A stretch of DNA of 64,000 bases from JAJPKK01 sp963781195 (GTDB lineage Bacteria; Pseudomonadota; Alphaproteobacteria; Rhizobiales; Xanthobacteraceae). Shown piece after piece: positions 17,023-25,789 of this stretch. The notes beneath the pieces are model-generated. The model saw nothing but the letters and a program-made list of their open reading frames with translations, had not been told where the DNA came from and did no database searches. A program made the translations under genes and the position numbers. The stretch is taken from contig CAWAEZ010000010.1 in NCBI GenBank assembly GCA_963781195.1, positions 1-64,000 of the forward strand, read 5' to 3'. Position 1 is the first letter of the stretch. Each line of letters starts with the position of its first letter.

Positions 17023-19950
17023 ATGCTTACAATCAACGGTAGAACACTCCGGCATAAGCTGTTTTCCTGGGCAGCGCTCGCGGCCATGGCAGCGAACGTG
17101 CTGACCCCGATCGCCGCAGCGCAAGCCCAGACATCGAGTCCGGCGACCAGCCGTACCCCGATCGAACATCTGATCGTCGTGGTCGGTGAAAATCACAGCT
17201 TCGACAACGTGTTCGCAACCTATGTCCCTCCCGACCCGACCCAATCGGTGTGGAATCTGTTGTCGCAAGGGATCGTCGACAAAACCGGGGCGCCAGGAGC
17301 GAATGCGGCGAAAGCCTTGCAACGACAGGCGACCGACCAACTGCTTTACCAGCTGGCGCCGCCGATAACCGGCCAGTTTGCCACTTTGCCGCAGCCCAGC
17401 ACCACGCTCAATGCGTTGCCGGGCTCGCCGTGTGAACTGGCCAAATTGCTCTTTGACGGGAGCACATTGTTTTGCAGCGATCCCGGACTGCTTCCCGCCG
17501 ACCAATCCTTGCTTTCGATGGGAGGAACCGGCCAACATCTGTATTACCCGACGTTTCCTTTGGGAGCTCTTTATCCGGTGCCGGATTGCCGATATCCGTC
17601 CAGCTTGGCGATTGCGCCGTATGCGCTGGTGGGCGCCTCTCAGCTGAACAACTGCCCAGACCCGTTCTTGAAAGCTGCGATTACGCCGACCGTTTTCAGC
17701 GACAATGTCGGCGACCCCGTGCATCGATTCTTCAACATGTGGCAGCAAAACGACTGTCGCGCCGCTTCGATGTCCGCTTCTAACCCGAGCGGCTGCCTCC
17801 ACGATCTCTATACCTGGGTCGCGACGAGCGTCGGATGGGGAGCGCCGTACACGCAGAATGGAAAACCGCCGACCAACGATGAAGGGACCTACCAAGGCGG
17901 GATTGAAATGGGCGTCTACAACATGGCGGCCGGCGACTATCCCTATTTTCAGTCGCTCGCCCAGAAATTTGCGATCAGCGACAATTATCACCAACCCGTC
18001 ATGGGTGGGACGGGGCCAAACTCGCAGTTCCTGATGACCGGTGACGTCTTTTATTATACGGACGCCAACGGCAACGCCGTGAAGCCGCCTGCCAATTTGA
18101 TTGAAAACCCCAATCCCCAGCCGGGCAGCAACAATTTCTACACGTATGCCAGTCCCGGAGTGGTGGACGGTGGAAACACGAGCCAGGGCGGCCTCGTCAA
18201 CTGCTCAGATATTACCCAGCCGGGCGTGCTGGCGATCCAGCGCTATATCAATTCTCTACCCTATCGGCCGTTCAACAGCGGCAACTGTGCGTCCGGCCAT
18301 TTCTATCAAGTCGACAACGAGTATCCCTATTATGATCACCTTGGCGGCGTGATCCAGCAGGGCAACGAATTCACCGCCGGCCCGGCCTTCGCGATCGGCC
18401 CGCAGACGATTCCCACGATCGGCGATTCCCTCTCCGCCGCCAATATTTCGTGGAAGTACTACGGCGAGGGCATCACTCAGGCCGCCGAACCGCTTCCTGC
18501 GAGCGAGCTCTATTGCGCAATCTGCAACGGCTTCCAGTTTTCGCGCTCGATCATGACCGGGCCGCTGAAGAAGAACCTCCAGGACCTCCCGGCGTTTTTC
18601 GCGGACGTCAGCGGCAACACGCTGCCGGCTGTCGCTTTCGTCAAGCCAGATGTCCTGCTCGACAGCCATCCTGGAACGTCGACGCCGCCGCTCTTCGAGG
18701 GGTTCGTCCAAAACATCATCCAGGCGGTCCAACAGAACCCGTCGCTGTGGCACAATACTGCAATCCTGATCACTTTCGACGAGTTGGGCGGCTCCTACGA
18801 TTCCGGCTACATCCAGCCGATCGATTTTTTCGGAGATGGGCCGCGCACGGTGCTGATCGCGGTGTCGCCTTTCACCAGGACCGGCTTCGTCGATCACACC
18901 TATGCCGACCATGCCTCGGTCCTGAAGTTCATCGAGCGCAACTGGGGTCTGAAGCCGCTGTCGGCGCGCAGCCGCGACAATCTGCCAAATCCGGTCGCAT
19001 CCGCCGCGACGCCGTACTTTCCCAGCAACAGCCCGGCCGTCGGCGACTTGATGGAGCTATTCCGGTTCCCATCGCATGACTTCAACAACGACGGATATAG
19101 CGATATCGCCTGGCGCGACACCAGTGGCAATCTCGCGGTGTGGCTGATGACGGGCGCGACGGTCATGTCGTCTGGCGGAGTGGGCACACTGCCCCCTTCC
19201 TGGTCGATCGTCGGACAGCGCGACTTCAACGGCGACGGCTATGCGGACCTTCTGTTACGCGACAACGCTGGAGACACCTCGATTTGGTTCATGAACGGCA
19301 CGCAAGTCGCTTCGGCTGCCGGCATCGGAACCGTTCCGAGCACCTGGTCGGTGGCCGGCACCGGAGACTTCAACGGTGACGGCTATGGCGACATTCTCTG
19401 GCGCGACACCAGCGGCAACACGTCGATCTGGTTGATGAAGGGCGCGACGGTGCTGGCGGCCGGGGGTATCGGCACCATAGCCACCACCTGGTCGATTGTC
19501 GGGACCGGCGACTACAACGGCGACGGACACAGCGATCTGCTGTGGCGCGACACGGGCGGCAATACGGCGATCTGGTTCATGAACGGTACGACCGTTTCGT
19601 CGTCAGCCGGCGTCGGCAACATACCCCCCATCTGGTCGGTCGCCGGCACTGGCGATTTCAACGGCGACGGCAGGAGTGACATCGTCTGGCGCGACACCCT
19701 CGGCAACACCTCGATCTGGTTGATGAACGGCGCGGCGGTGTTGTCGGCCGGGGCGCTCGGCAATGTGCCGGGCACCTATGCGATCGCGCAGGTCGGCGAC
19801 TACGACGGCAACGGCGACAGCGACCTGTTATGGCGCGATACCAGCGGCAACACGTCGATCTGGTTCATGAACGGGCTGACCGTCTCGTCGTCGGGGAGCC
19901 TCGGCAACATCCCCGCGATCTGGACGGTGCAATCGGTCAACGCCGAATGA
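17023..19950 (+). CDS. Exported phosphoesterase (PLC/AcpA type) with C-terminal FG-GAP repeats
   Basis: A 975-aa protein. The signal peptide ends near AAAQAQTSS. Residues about 45-680 form a phosphoesterase domain of the non-specific phospholipase C/acid phosphatase AcpA family: HLIVVVGENHSFDNVF with the metal-binding Glu-Asn, GGTGPNSQFLMTGD, and the later ITFDELGGSYDSG and YADHASVLKFIERNWG. Residues about 685-972 are six repeats of 48 residues, each with a DxNxDGxxD calcium loop and WRDxxGNxxxWxM. This is the FG-GAP/VCBS-type beta-propeller used for binding or adhesion. The protein is probably secreted or surface-bound and releases phosphate or cleaves phospholipid. It begins 168 bases after the di-heme peroxidase on the same strand. 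Confidence 0.88.
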   Translation: MLTINGRTLRHKLFSWAALAAMAANVLTPIAAAQAQTSSPATSRTPIEHLIVVVGENHSFDNVFATYVPPDPTQSVWNLLSQGIVDKTGAPGANAAKALQRQATDQLLYQLAPPITGQFATLPQPSTTLNALPGSPCELAKLLFDGSTLFCSDPGLLPADQSLLSMGGTGQHLYYPTFPLGALYPVPDCRYPSSLAIAPYALVGASQLNNCPDPFLKAAITPTVFSDNVGDPVHRFFNMWQQNDCRAASMSASNPSGCLHDLYTWVATSVGWGAPYTQNGKPPTNDEGTYQGGIEMGVYNMAAGDYPYFQSLAQKFAISDNYHQPVMGGTGPNSQFLMTGDVFYYTDANGNAVKPPANLIENPNPQPGSNNFYTYASPGVVDGGNTSQGGLVNCSDITQPGVLAIQRYINSLPYRPFNSGNCASGHFYQVDNEYPYYDHLGGVIQQGNEFTAGPAFAIGPQTIPTIGDSLSAANISWKYYGEGITQAAEPLPASELYCAICNGFQFSRSIMTGPLKKNLQDLPAFFADVSGNTLPAVAFVKPDVLLDSHPGTSTPPLFEGFVQNIIQAVQQNPSLWHNTAILITFDELGGSYDSGYIQPIDFFGDGPRTVLIAVSPFTRTGFVDHTYADHASVLKFIERNWGLKPLSARSRDNLPNPVASAATPYFPSNSPAVGDLMELFRFPSHDFNNDGYSDIAWRDTSGNLAVWLMTGATVMSSGGVGTLPPSWSIVGQRDFNGDGYADLLLRDNAGDTSIWFMNGTQVASAAGIGTVPSTWSVAGTGDFNGDGYGDILWRDTSGNTSIWLMKGATVLAAGGIGTIATTWSIVGTGDYNGDGHSDLLWRDTGGNTAIWFMNGTTVSSSAGVGNIPPIWSVAGTGDFNGDGRSDIVWRDTLGNTSIWLMNGAAVLSAGALGNVPGTYAIAQVGDYDGNGDSDLLWRDTSGNTSIWFMNGLTVSSSGSLGNIPAIWTVQSVNAE
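19078..19947 (+). repeat. Six in-frame repeats of about 144 bp (48 aa)
   Basis: Within the phosphoesterase gene, six units repeat with period 48 codons. Each starts D(F/Y)NGDG or a variant, contains LLWRDTSGNTSIW-like sequence and ends with WSIVGTG-like sequence. The DNA repeats are diverged but clearly homologous. The sixth unit has DYDGNGDSD. Such regions are prone to slippage and misassembly. Confidence 0.85.
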
Positions 19951-20124
19951 ACCACCGATGACTGCCGGGTATGCACCGTGACGAGGGCCGCTTTCCAGCG
20001 GGCGTGAGCCCCCTGGAGAACCGCCATCGCCCGGTGCGACTGCGCGCGCTTGCAGGCTGATCGCGGTCGCCTCGACCAAGGCCGACCGTCGCAACGACCG
20101 CGCATCAGCAAGCCGTATCGTCGC

Positions 20125-21345
20125 CTAACCCTGACCGCCGAGCGCCGTGCCGCCCCGGTTCCAGCCGCGCGCGCGGTCGCCGTAGATCTCGTAGCCGTCG
20201 TCGGTGACCACGACGGTGTCTTCGAGCTTGATGAAGCCGCGGCGCGGATGCAGCAGCGTGGTCTCCACCGAGATCACCATCCCGGTCTCCAGCGGCCGGT
20301 CGGCGTCGTCGTCCGGATACGGCACCGGGCCGCTGTTGGTGAGCCGCGGCGCCTCGTGGCTCACGAGGCCCATGCCGTGAGCGAGGAAATGCATGTGGTT
20401 GTGCTGCCGGGACCGGCGCACAAGCGGCTCGGCGGCGGCGTAGATCGCGCGCCCCATCACGCCCGGCTTGATGGCCGCGAACGCGGCGCGCTGCACCTCT
20501 TCGATCTCCGCAAGCGCATCGACGAGCTCGCCGTCGGGGTCGCCCAGGATCGCCATACGCGCCACGTCGCCGATATAACCGTGAAAATTACCGCCGGAGT
20601 CGAGCGACAGCACGTCGCCCTCCTTCCAGACCTGATCGGACGGCGCCCGATTGTGGCTAACACCGGCGGCAATCAGGCAATACTCGAAGGTCAGCCCGCG
20701 GTTGGTCTCCTCGCGTCGTAGCGCCTCGGAAAGCTCCTGCTTGGTGGTGCCCGGCCCGTGTGCCGCGATGACGGCGAGCATGGAATCGATCACGCGGTCA
20801 GAGGCGAGGCGCAGCTTCGCCAATTCGTCGGCGCTCTTGCGGGCGCGCAACCGCTCGAGCATCACGAGCGCATCGACGAGTTCGCTGTCGGCAAAGGCGT
20901 GGCGCAACGCGGTGCCGGCATCGAACGGCAGGAAGGCCGTTTCGACGCCGATCCGCCGCGGCCGCAAGCCGAGCCGGCGAAGGTAGTCGATCGCCTGCTG
21001 CATGGCGTCGACGGAGCCGGAGGCGGAGGTCTGGGCTTCCGCGACCCAGAACGGCTCGTTTTCCTTCTGGAAGCCCTCCAGCCGGTGCCCGAAGAACGCT
21101 GCCTGATCCGGTGCCCCCTTCACATAGACGAAGATGGGAAGATAACGGCTGAGCCCCATCGCATCCATGTAGTCGAAGAAGAAGGCGCGGTGCCCGCCGA
21201 GCAGATACTGGACATTGTGCTTGGAGGTCGCGAGCAGGACATCGACGCCCTGCTCGTCCATCAGCCGGTCGAGGCGGGCGACCGAGAACGGGATCCGCGA
21301 CACAAAAGCGGACGGCCGGTCGGAAGGCGTTGCGGGCTCGAGCAT
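20125..21345 (-). CDS. M24 family metallopeptidase (Xaa-Pro peptidase/creatinase type)
   Basis: A 406-aa cytosolic enzyme. The N-terminal creatinase-like domain includes RIPFSVARLDRLMDEQGVD and NVQYLLGG. The C-terminal pita-bread domain has the expected metal ligands: LSLDSGGNFHGYIGDVAR (two Asp), HFLAHGMGLVSHE (His), SVETTLLHP (Glu) and KLEDTVVVTD (Glu). By family it hydrolyses Xaa-Pro bonds or related amides; the substrate is not clear. ATG 21345 has GAGGAG nine bases upstream; a longer frame to 21543 has no such site. It is divergent from the Hdr-like gene with about 200 bases between. Confidence 0.88.
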   Translation of the reverse strand: MLEPATPSDRPSAFVSRIPFSVARLDRLMDEQGVDVLLATSKHNVQYLLGGHRAFFFDYMDAMGLSRYLPIFVYVKGAPDQAAFFGHRLEGFQKENEPFWVAEAQTSASGSVDAMQQAIDYLRRLGLRPRRIGVETAFLPFDAGTALRHAFADSELVDALVMLERLRARKSADELAKLRLASDRVIDSMLAVIAAHGPGTTKQELSEALRREETNRGLTFEYCLIAAGVSHNRAPSDQVWKEGDVLSLDSGGNFHGYIGDVARMAILGDPDGELVDALAEIEEVQRAAFAAIKPGVMGRAIYAAAEPLVRRSRQHNHMHFLAHGMGLVSHEAPRLTNSGPVPYPDDDADRPLETGMVISVETTLLHPRRGFIKLEDTVVVTDDGYEIYGDRARGWNRGGTALGGQG

Positions 21346-21541
21346 GGGTGGGAACTCCTCAAGGCGGAACGTCGATGCCGCGGGCTGAACCCCTCTTTGC
21401 TCCAACAATGATACAGCAAGCCGCCCGTTCCGGGCCACTTCGGCGGTACGACATCGCTGCGTCCCGGCGTCGCCCTTGCCGAACCGCTCGGGCGGCCTAC
21501 ACTGCGACTGCTTCCGAACCCCCGCCACCGGAACCGTGTCC

Positions 21542-22856
21542 ATGGGAAATTACTTCGAAGACGCCTTGCGCGGCCGCATCGACGACATGCTGGACGCCTG
21601 CACCCGGTGCGGAAAGTGCGTCGAAGCCTGCCCCGTCACGACACCGGCCGGCATCGCCGCCTCGGGTGAGGCCGTGATCTCCGGCGTGATCGACATCCTG
21701 CGCGGTGGCGAAGGCCCGGCGGAACTCGCGGCGCTGGGCCTCGACCTGCATGCTCTCGGGCGAATGCATCACCGCATGCGACGAAGGCGTCAACCCCCGG
21801 TTCCTGCTGGCGATGGCGCGGCTCGCCATGGCCAAGGCGGAGGCCGATCCGCAGGAGCAGCGCCGCGAAGGCGTCGCCGGCTTTCGCAAGCTCAATCTCG
21901 ACGTCACCGTGCAGTCGCGCATGCAGGCCGGCGACGACGTGCTGGCCCGTCTCGGCCAGAAGGTTGCGGCGGGCGGCAGCGGCAACGAAACTGCGGCTCC
22001 GGATTTCGTTTTCTATACCGGCTGCAACCTTCTCAAGACGCCGCACATCGCTCTGCTCGCGCTCGACATCATGGACGCGCTCGGCGTCTCCTACAAAGTC
22101 ATGGGCGGCCCCACCCATTGCTGCGGCGTGATCCAGCTGCGCACCGGCGACACCGACGTCTCGGCCAACATGGCGGCGAACACCCTCGGCAAGCTCGCGC
22201 AGAGCGCACAGGTGCTGTCGTGGTGCCCGAGTTGCCACGTCCAGTTCACCGAGGTGATGATGCCGGCCTATGAGCGCGGCGGCGGCGGCCGTCCGTTCGA
22301 GATGACGCCGTTCATGCGCTTCCTCGGATCCCGCGTGGACGACCTGCGGCCTCTGCTGCGCCGCCCGGTGCCGATGCGCGTCGCGCTGCACCGCCATCCC
22401 GGCATACCCGGCGTCGTCGAGGCGGCGCTGCGTCTCCTCGAAGCCGTGCCCGGCGTCGAGGTGGTGGATCTCGGCCAACCCGCGATCGGACTCATGAGCA
22501 ATGCGCTACGCACGCTGCCCGATTACAAGCGCCAGCTTCAGTTGCAGGAACTGGAAGCCGCCCGGGACGCCGGCGTCGACGCGCTTGTCGCGGTTTATCA
22601 CGCCGACCATCGCGAGTTGTGCGCCCACGAGCGAGACTGGCCGTTCGACGTGATCAATCTCCTGGAGGTGGTCGGCGCGAGCATGGGCATCGCCTATCCC
22701 GACCACTACAAGCGGCTGAAGATTCTCCAGGACGTCGACCTCATCGTCGGCGAATGCCGCGACCTGCTCGACCATCACGGCATCCGCGACGAGGCCGCGC
22801 GCCAGTCGATCAAGGCGATGCTGGCCGACCAGCCGCTGCCGCTGCAAGCGCGATAG
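21542..22856 (+). CDS. Hdr-like (CoB-CoM heterodisulfide reductase B/D type) Fe-S protein, one frame break
   Basis: About 437 aa after removing one base. The N-terminus holds two [4Fe-4S] motifs: CTRCGKCVEACP (about residues 20-31) and CMLSGECITACDEG. A CCG domain follows (YTGCNLLKTP, GGPTHCCG, WCPSCH). The second CCG-like region keeps its fold pattern but lacks the CC pair (GLMSNAL) and ends ADHRELC, so it may bind a different cofactor or none. The frame breaks near 21740: GPAELAA should continue as WASTCMLSG. It probably moves electrons to or from a quinone, flavin or thiol. It is followed by a UbiD-family gene 173 bases later on the same strand, so joint function is likely. No HdrA or ferredoxin partner is nearby. 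Confidence 0.8.
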
Positions 22857-23029
22857 TCGATCGCGCTTGGTGCGGTACCGCGGCGGACGAAGGCAGCGGC
22901 GGGCCATGCGCCGAACGCGGTTGCTTGCGGGTCCGCGCCCCCGTAGTTTGCCCCCCGTAAGAGAGGCCCCCCTCGACACGGCAGAAGGAGGGCCCGTCAA
23001 AAGCCGATCCTGGACGGCCCGAGGAAAGC

Positions 23030-24655
23030 ATGGAACATCGCACGTATTCAGACTTGCACGCGCATATCGCCGCCCTGGAGAAGAACGGCCTCCTGCTTCG
23101 CGTGAAGCGCCCGATCAACAAGGACACCGAGATGCACGCGCTGGTGCGCTGGCAGTTCCGCGGTGGCATTGCGGAGTCCGAGCGCAAGGGCTTCCTGTTC
23201 GAGAACGTGACCGACAGCACCGGGCGCCGCTACGACATGCCGGTCGCCGTCGGCATCCTCGCCTCCAATCGGGAGATCTACAGCCTCGGCATCGGCTGCA
23301 AGGTCGAGGACATCCGGAAGAAGTGGGACTACGCCGAGCAGAACCACATCGAGCCGGTGATGGTGCAGAATCCGGCCTGCCAGGAGATCGTGGTCGAGGG
23401 TGACGCCCTCAACGAGCCCGGCAAGGGCGTCGACGGATTGCCGATCCCGATCTCGACGCCCGGCTTCGACAACGCGCCCTACGCGTCCTGCTCCATGTTC
23501 ATCTCCAAGGATCCCGACACCGGCCGCCAGAACATCGGCAACTACCGTGCCATGGTCAAAAGCCCGACACGGATGGGCATGAACCCGGAGATCGAGCTCA
23601 ACCAGGGCATCCACGAGCACTGGCTGAAATACAAGGCGCGCGGCGAGCGGATGCCGGTGGCGCTGATGCTGGGCGCACCACCCGCCATCGTCTTCGCATC
23701 GGTCCACAAGCTACCAAAACACCTCGACGAGCTGGCAGTGGCCGGCGGACTGGTCGGCGCGCCGATCCGCGTCTGCAAGGCCAAGACCGTCGACCTCATG
23801 GTGCCGGCGGAAGCCGAGATCGTGATTGAAGGGTATCTCGACACTGAATGGCTCGAGCCCGAAGGCAGCTTCGGGGAATCGCACGGCTACATGAACCTGA
23901 AGGAGTACAACGCCTTCATGGAAGTGACCGCGATCACGCGGCGCAAGGATGCCGTTCTGGTCTCGATCATCAGCCAGGTGACGCCGAGCGAGTCGAGCCT
24001 GATCAAGCGCGTCGCCTACGAGCCGGCATTCCTCCACCATCTGCGCCATCATCTCAACATCAGCGGCGTCACCCGCGTCTACATGCACGAGCCGCTGACC
24101 AATTTGCGCAAGCTCATCGTCCTCGTGCTGAAATCCGGCACGCTGGAAGCCGAGGTGTGGCGCGCGCTCTACGGCGCCTCGGCGTATTCCTCGGCGGTGG
24201 GCAAGATGATCGTCGCCGTCAACGAGGACATCGAGCCCGAGAATCTCGACATGCTGTTCTGGGCGATGTCCTACCGGATGCGCCCGCACCAGGATCTTCG
24301 CGTCCTCGACCACAAGGACATGGGACACGGCCCGCGCACCGGCCAGGACGACAACCACTACGAGGCGACCAACTCCGCGATGCTGATCAACGCCATGATC
24401 AAGCGCCCCTACCCGCCGATCTCGCTGCCGGCCAGGGAATACATGGAAGCGGCCAAGGTAATCTGGGAAGAGCTGGGACTGCCGCCGCTGCGCCCGGAGA
24501 TGCCGTGGTACGGCTATTCGCTCGGGCAATGGCCGGAAGAATTCCAGGCCGAGGCCGAGCGGGCGACGCGAAGCGAATACTGGACGACCGGCGAAACCAT
24601 GAAGCAGCGACGGCGCAACGACAAGCGATTGAACGATCCGTTCCTCTCGCTCTAG
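23030..24655 (+). CDS. UbiD family (prFMN-dependent) decarboxylase
   Basis: A 541-aa protein of the UbiD superfamily, which reversibly decarboxylates aromatic or unsaturated acids with prenylated FMN. Recognisable segments are NIGNYRAMVKSPTRMG, EGYLDTEWLEPEGSFGE and GYMNLKEYNAF, with the E-x-x-x-R-type catalytic neighbourhood around ESSLIKRVAYE, and the C-terminal RPYPPISLP region. ATG 23030 has GAGGAAAG just before it. The length is slightly above ubiquinone-pathway UbiD (about 500 aa), and the neighbours (Hdr-like protein, TctC receptor, M24 peptidase) point to catabolism rather than ubiquinone synthesis. No UbiX-like gene is in the window, so the cofactor must come from elsewhere. The substrate is unknown. 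Confidence 0.88.
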   Translation: MEHRTYSDLHAHIAALEKNGLLLRVKRPINKDTEMHALVRWQFRGGIAESERKGFLFENVTDSTGRRYDMPVAVGILASNREIYSLGIGCKVEDIRKKWDYAEQNHIEPVMVQNPACQEIVVEGDALNEPGKGVDGLPIPISTPGFDNAPYASCSMFISKDPDTGRQNIGNYRAMVKSPTRMGMNPEIELNQGIHEHWLKYKARGERMPVALMLGAPPAIVFASVHKLPKHLDELAVAGGLVGAPIRVCKAKTVDLMVPAEAEIVIEGYLDTEWLEPEGSFGESHGYMNLKEYNAFMEVTAITRRKDAVLVSIISQVTPSESSLIKRVAYEPAFLHHLRHHLNISGVTRVYMHEPLTNLRKLIVLVLKSGTLEAEVWRALYGASAYSSAVGKMIVAVNEDIEPENLDMLFWAMSYRMRPHQDLRVLDHKDMGHGPRTGQDDNHYEATNSAMLINAMIKRPYPPISLPAREYMEAAKVIWEELGLPPLRPEMPWYGYSLGQWPEEFQAEAERATRSEYWTTGETMKQRRRNDKRLNDPFLSL

Positions 24656-24671
24656 CCCGTCGAGAAAGCGG

Positions 24672-24690
24672 CGCCGCGGCAACCGCGGCG
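24672..24690. terminator. Hairpin between convergent UbiD and TctC genes
   Basis: Perfect 8-bp arms, CGCCGCGG and CCGCGGCG, with a 3-base CAA loop, placed between the two convergent stops. No T-tract follows, so strength is uncertain, but position and stability suit a bidirectional terminator. Confidence 0.5.
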
Positions 24691-24693
24691 TCG

Positions 24694-25674
24694 TCACTGC
24701 ACCTTGATGTTGGCGGCCCGGATCACGCGGGACCAGGTGACGACGTCGGCCTTGATCTGCGCACCCAGTTCGTCGGGCGTGCTGCCGACCGGATCGTAGC
24801 CGAGGGTGACAAGCCGGTCCTGGATCTCGCGCAGCGCAATCGTCCGCACGATCTCGCGATTGAGCAGCCCGATGATCTCCGGCGGGGTCCCGGTCGGGCC
24901 GAGGAAGCCGACCCAGCTGTCGCCCTCGATGCCGGGATGGCCGGCCTCCGTCATCGTCGCGACATCCGGCAGGGCGCGTGAACGCCGCTTGCTGGTGACG
25001 GCAAGGCCGCGCAGCTTGCCGTCCTCGATCTGCGGCGCGGCGGCGGTCGGCGTGGCAAACCCGATCGGCGTGTGCCCCGCCACCACGGCGGCAATCGCCG
25101 GCGATCCGCCGTTGAACGGCACGTGCACGATGTCGAGCCCGAATGCGAGCCGAAACTGCTCGCCAGCGAGATGAGATTGCGTTCCGGTCCCGGCGGAGGA
25201 GTAGCTGTACCTGCCTGGATTGGCACGGACCATCGCGATGAGTTCGTCGACGGACTTGACCGGCATCGAGGGGTTCACGACCAGGATCGTGGTCGAGGTG
25301 GCCGCGAGCGAAATCGGAGCGAAATCCCTGACCGGATCGTAGGGCGTTTTCTCGAACAGGATGGGATTGATCGCAAGGGCTGCGAATGCCCCGAGAAGCG
25401 TATAGCCGTCAGGCGCCGCCTTGGCGGCCTGGCCCATGCCGATGTTGCCCGACCCGCCGGGTATGTTTTCAACGTAGAATTGGCGGCCGAGCTGATCGCC
25501 CATCTTGGCGACGATGAGGCGCGTGAGCACGTCTGTTACGCCACCGGGCGCGTAGGCGACGATCACGCGGACCGGCCGCGCCGGGTAGCTCTGCGCCATT
25601 CCGGGGCCGGAGGCGAAGGGAAACGCCACGGCGGCTCCCGCGAGCCGCAGGACATCGCGACGTGGCAACCTCAT
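24694..25674 (-). CDS. TctC/Bug-family periplasmic binding protein
   Basis: A 326-aa receptor with a Tat-like signal: RLPRRDVLRLAGA then a hydrophobic stretch ending GPGMAQSYP. Family signatures are RPVRVIVAYAPGGVTDVLTR, YVENIPGGSGNIGMGQ, PDGYTLLGAFAAL and GKLRGLAVTSKRRS. It is the third such orphan receptor here and, like the others, has no TctA/TctB partner nearby. It converges with the UbiD gene and may bind a carboxylate that the UbiD enzyme uses; that is inference from position. Confidence 0.9.
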   Translation of the reverse strand: MRLPRRDVLRLAGAAVAFPFASGPGMAQSYPARPVRVIVAYAPGGVTDVLTRLIVAKMGDQLGRQFYVENIPGGSGNIGMGQAAKAAPDGYTLLGAFAALAINPILFEKTPYDPVRDFAPISLAATSTTILVVNPSMPVKSVDELIAMVRANPGRYSYSSAGTGTQSHLAGEQFRLAFGLDIVHVPFNGGSPAIAAVVAGHTPIGFATPTAAAPQIEDGKLRGLAVTSKRRSRALPDVATMTEAGHPGIEGDSWVGFLGPTGTPPEIIGLLNREIVRTIALREIQDRLVTLGYDPVGSTPDELGAQIKADVVTWSRVIRAANIKVQ

Positions 25675-25789
25675 GGTTCATCTCCGCCCCGACCGTGCCG
25701 CGGCGGTGCAGCCACCGTGGCTTATGCCTTGATGAGGCGATACCGTCCGGGCGAAGTCAACAGACGCCCGATGCGGATATAAGCCGCGG

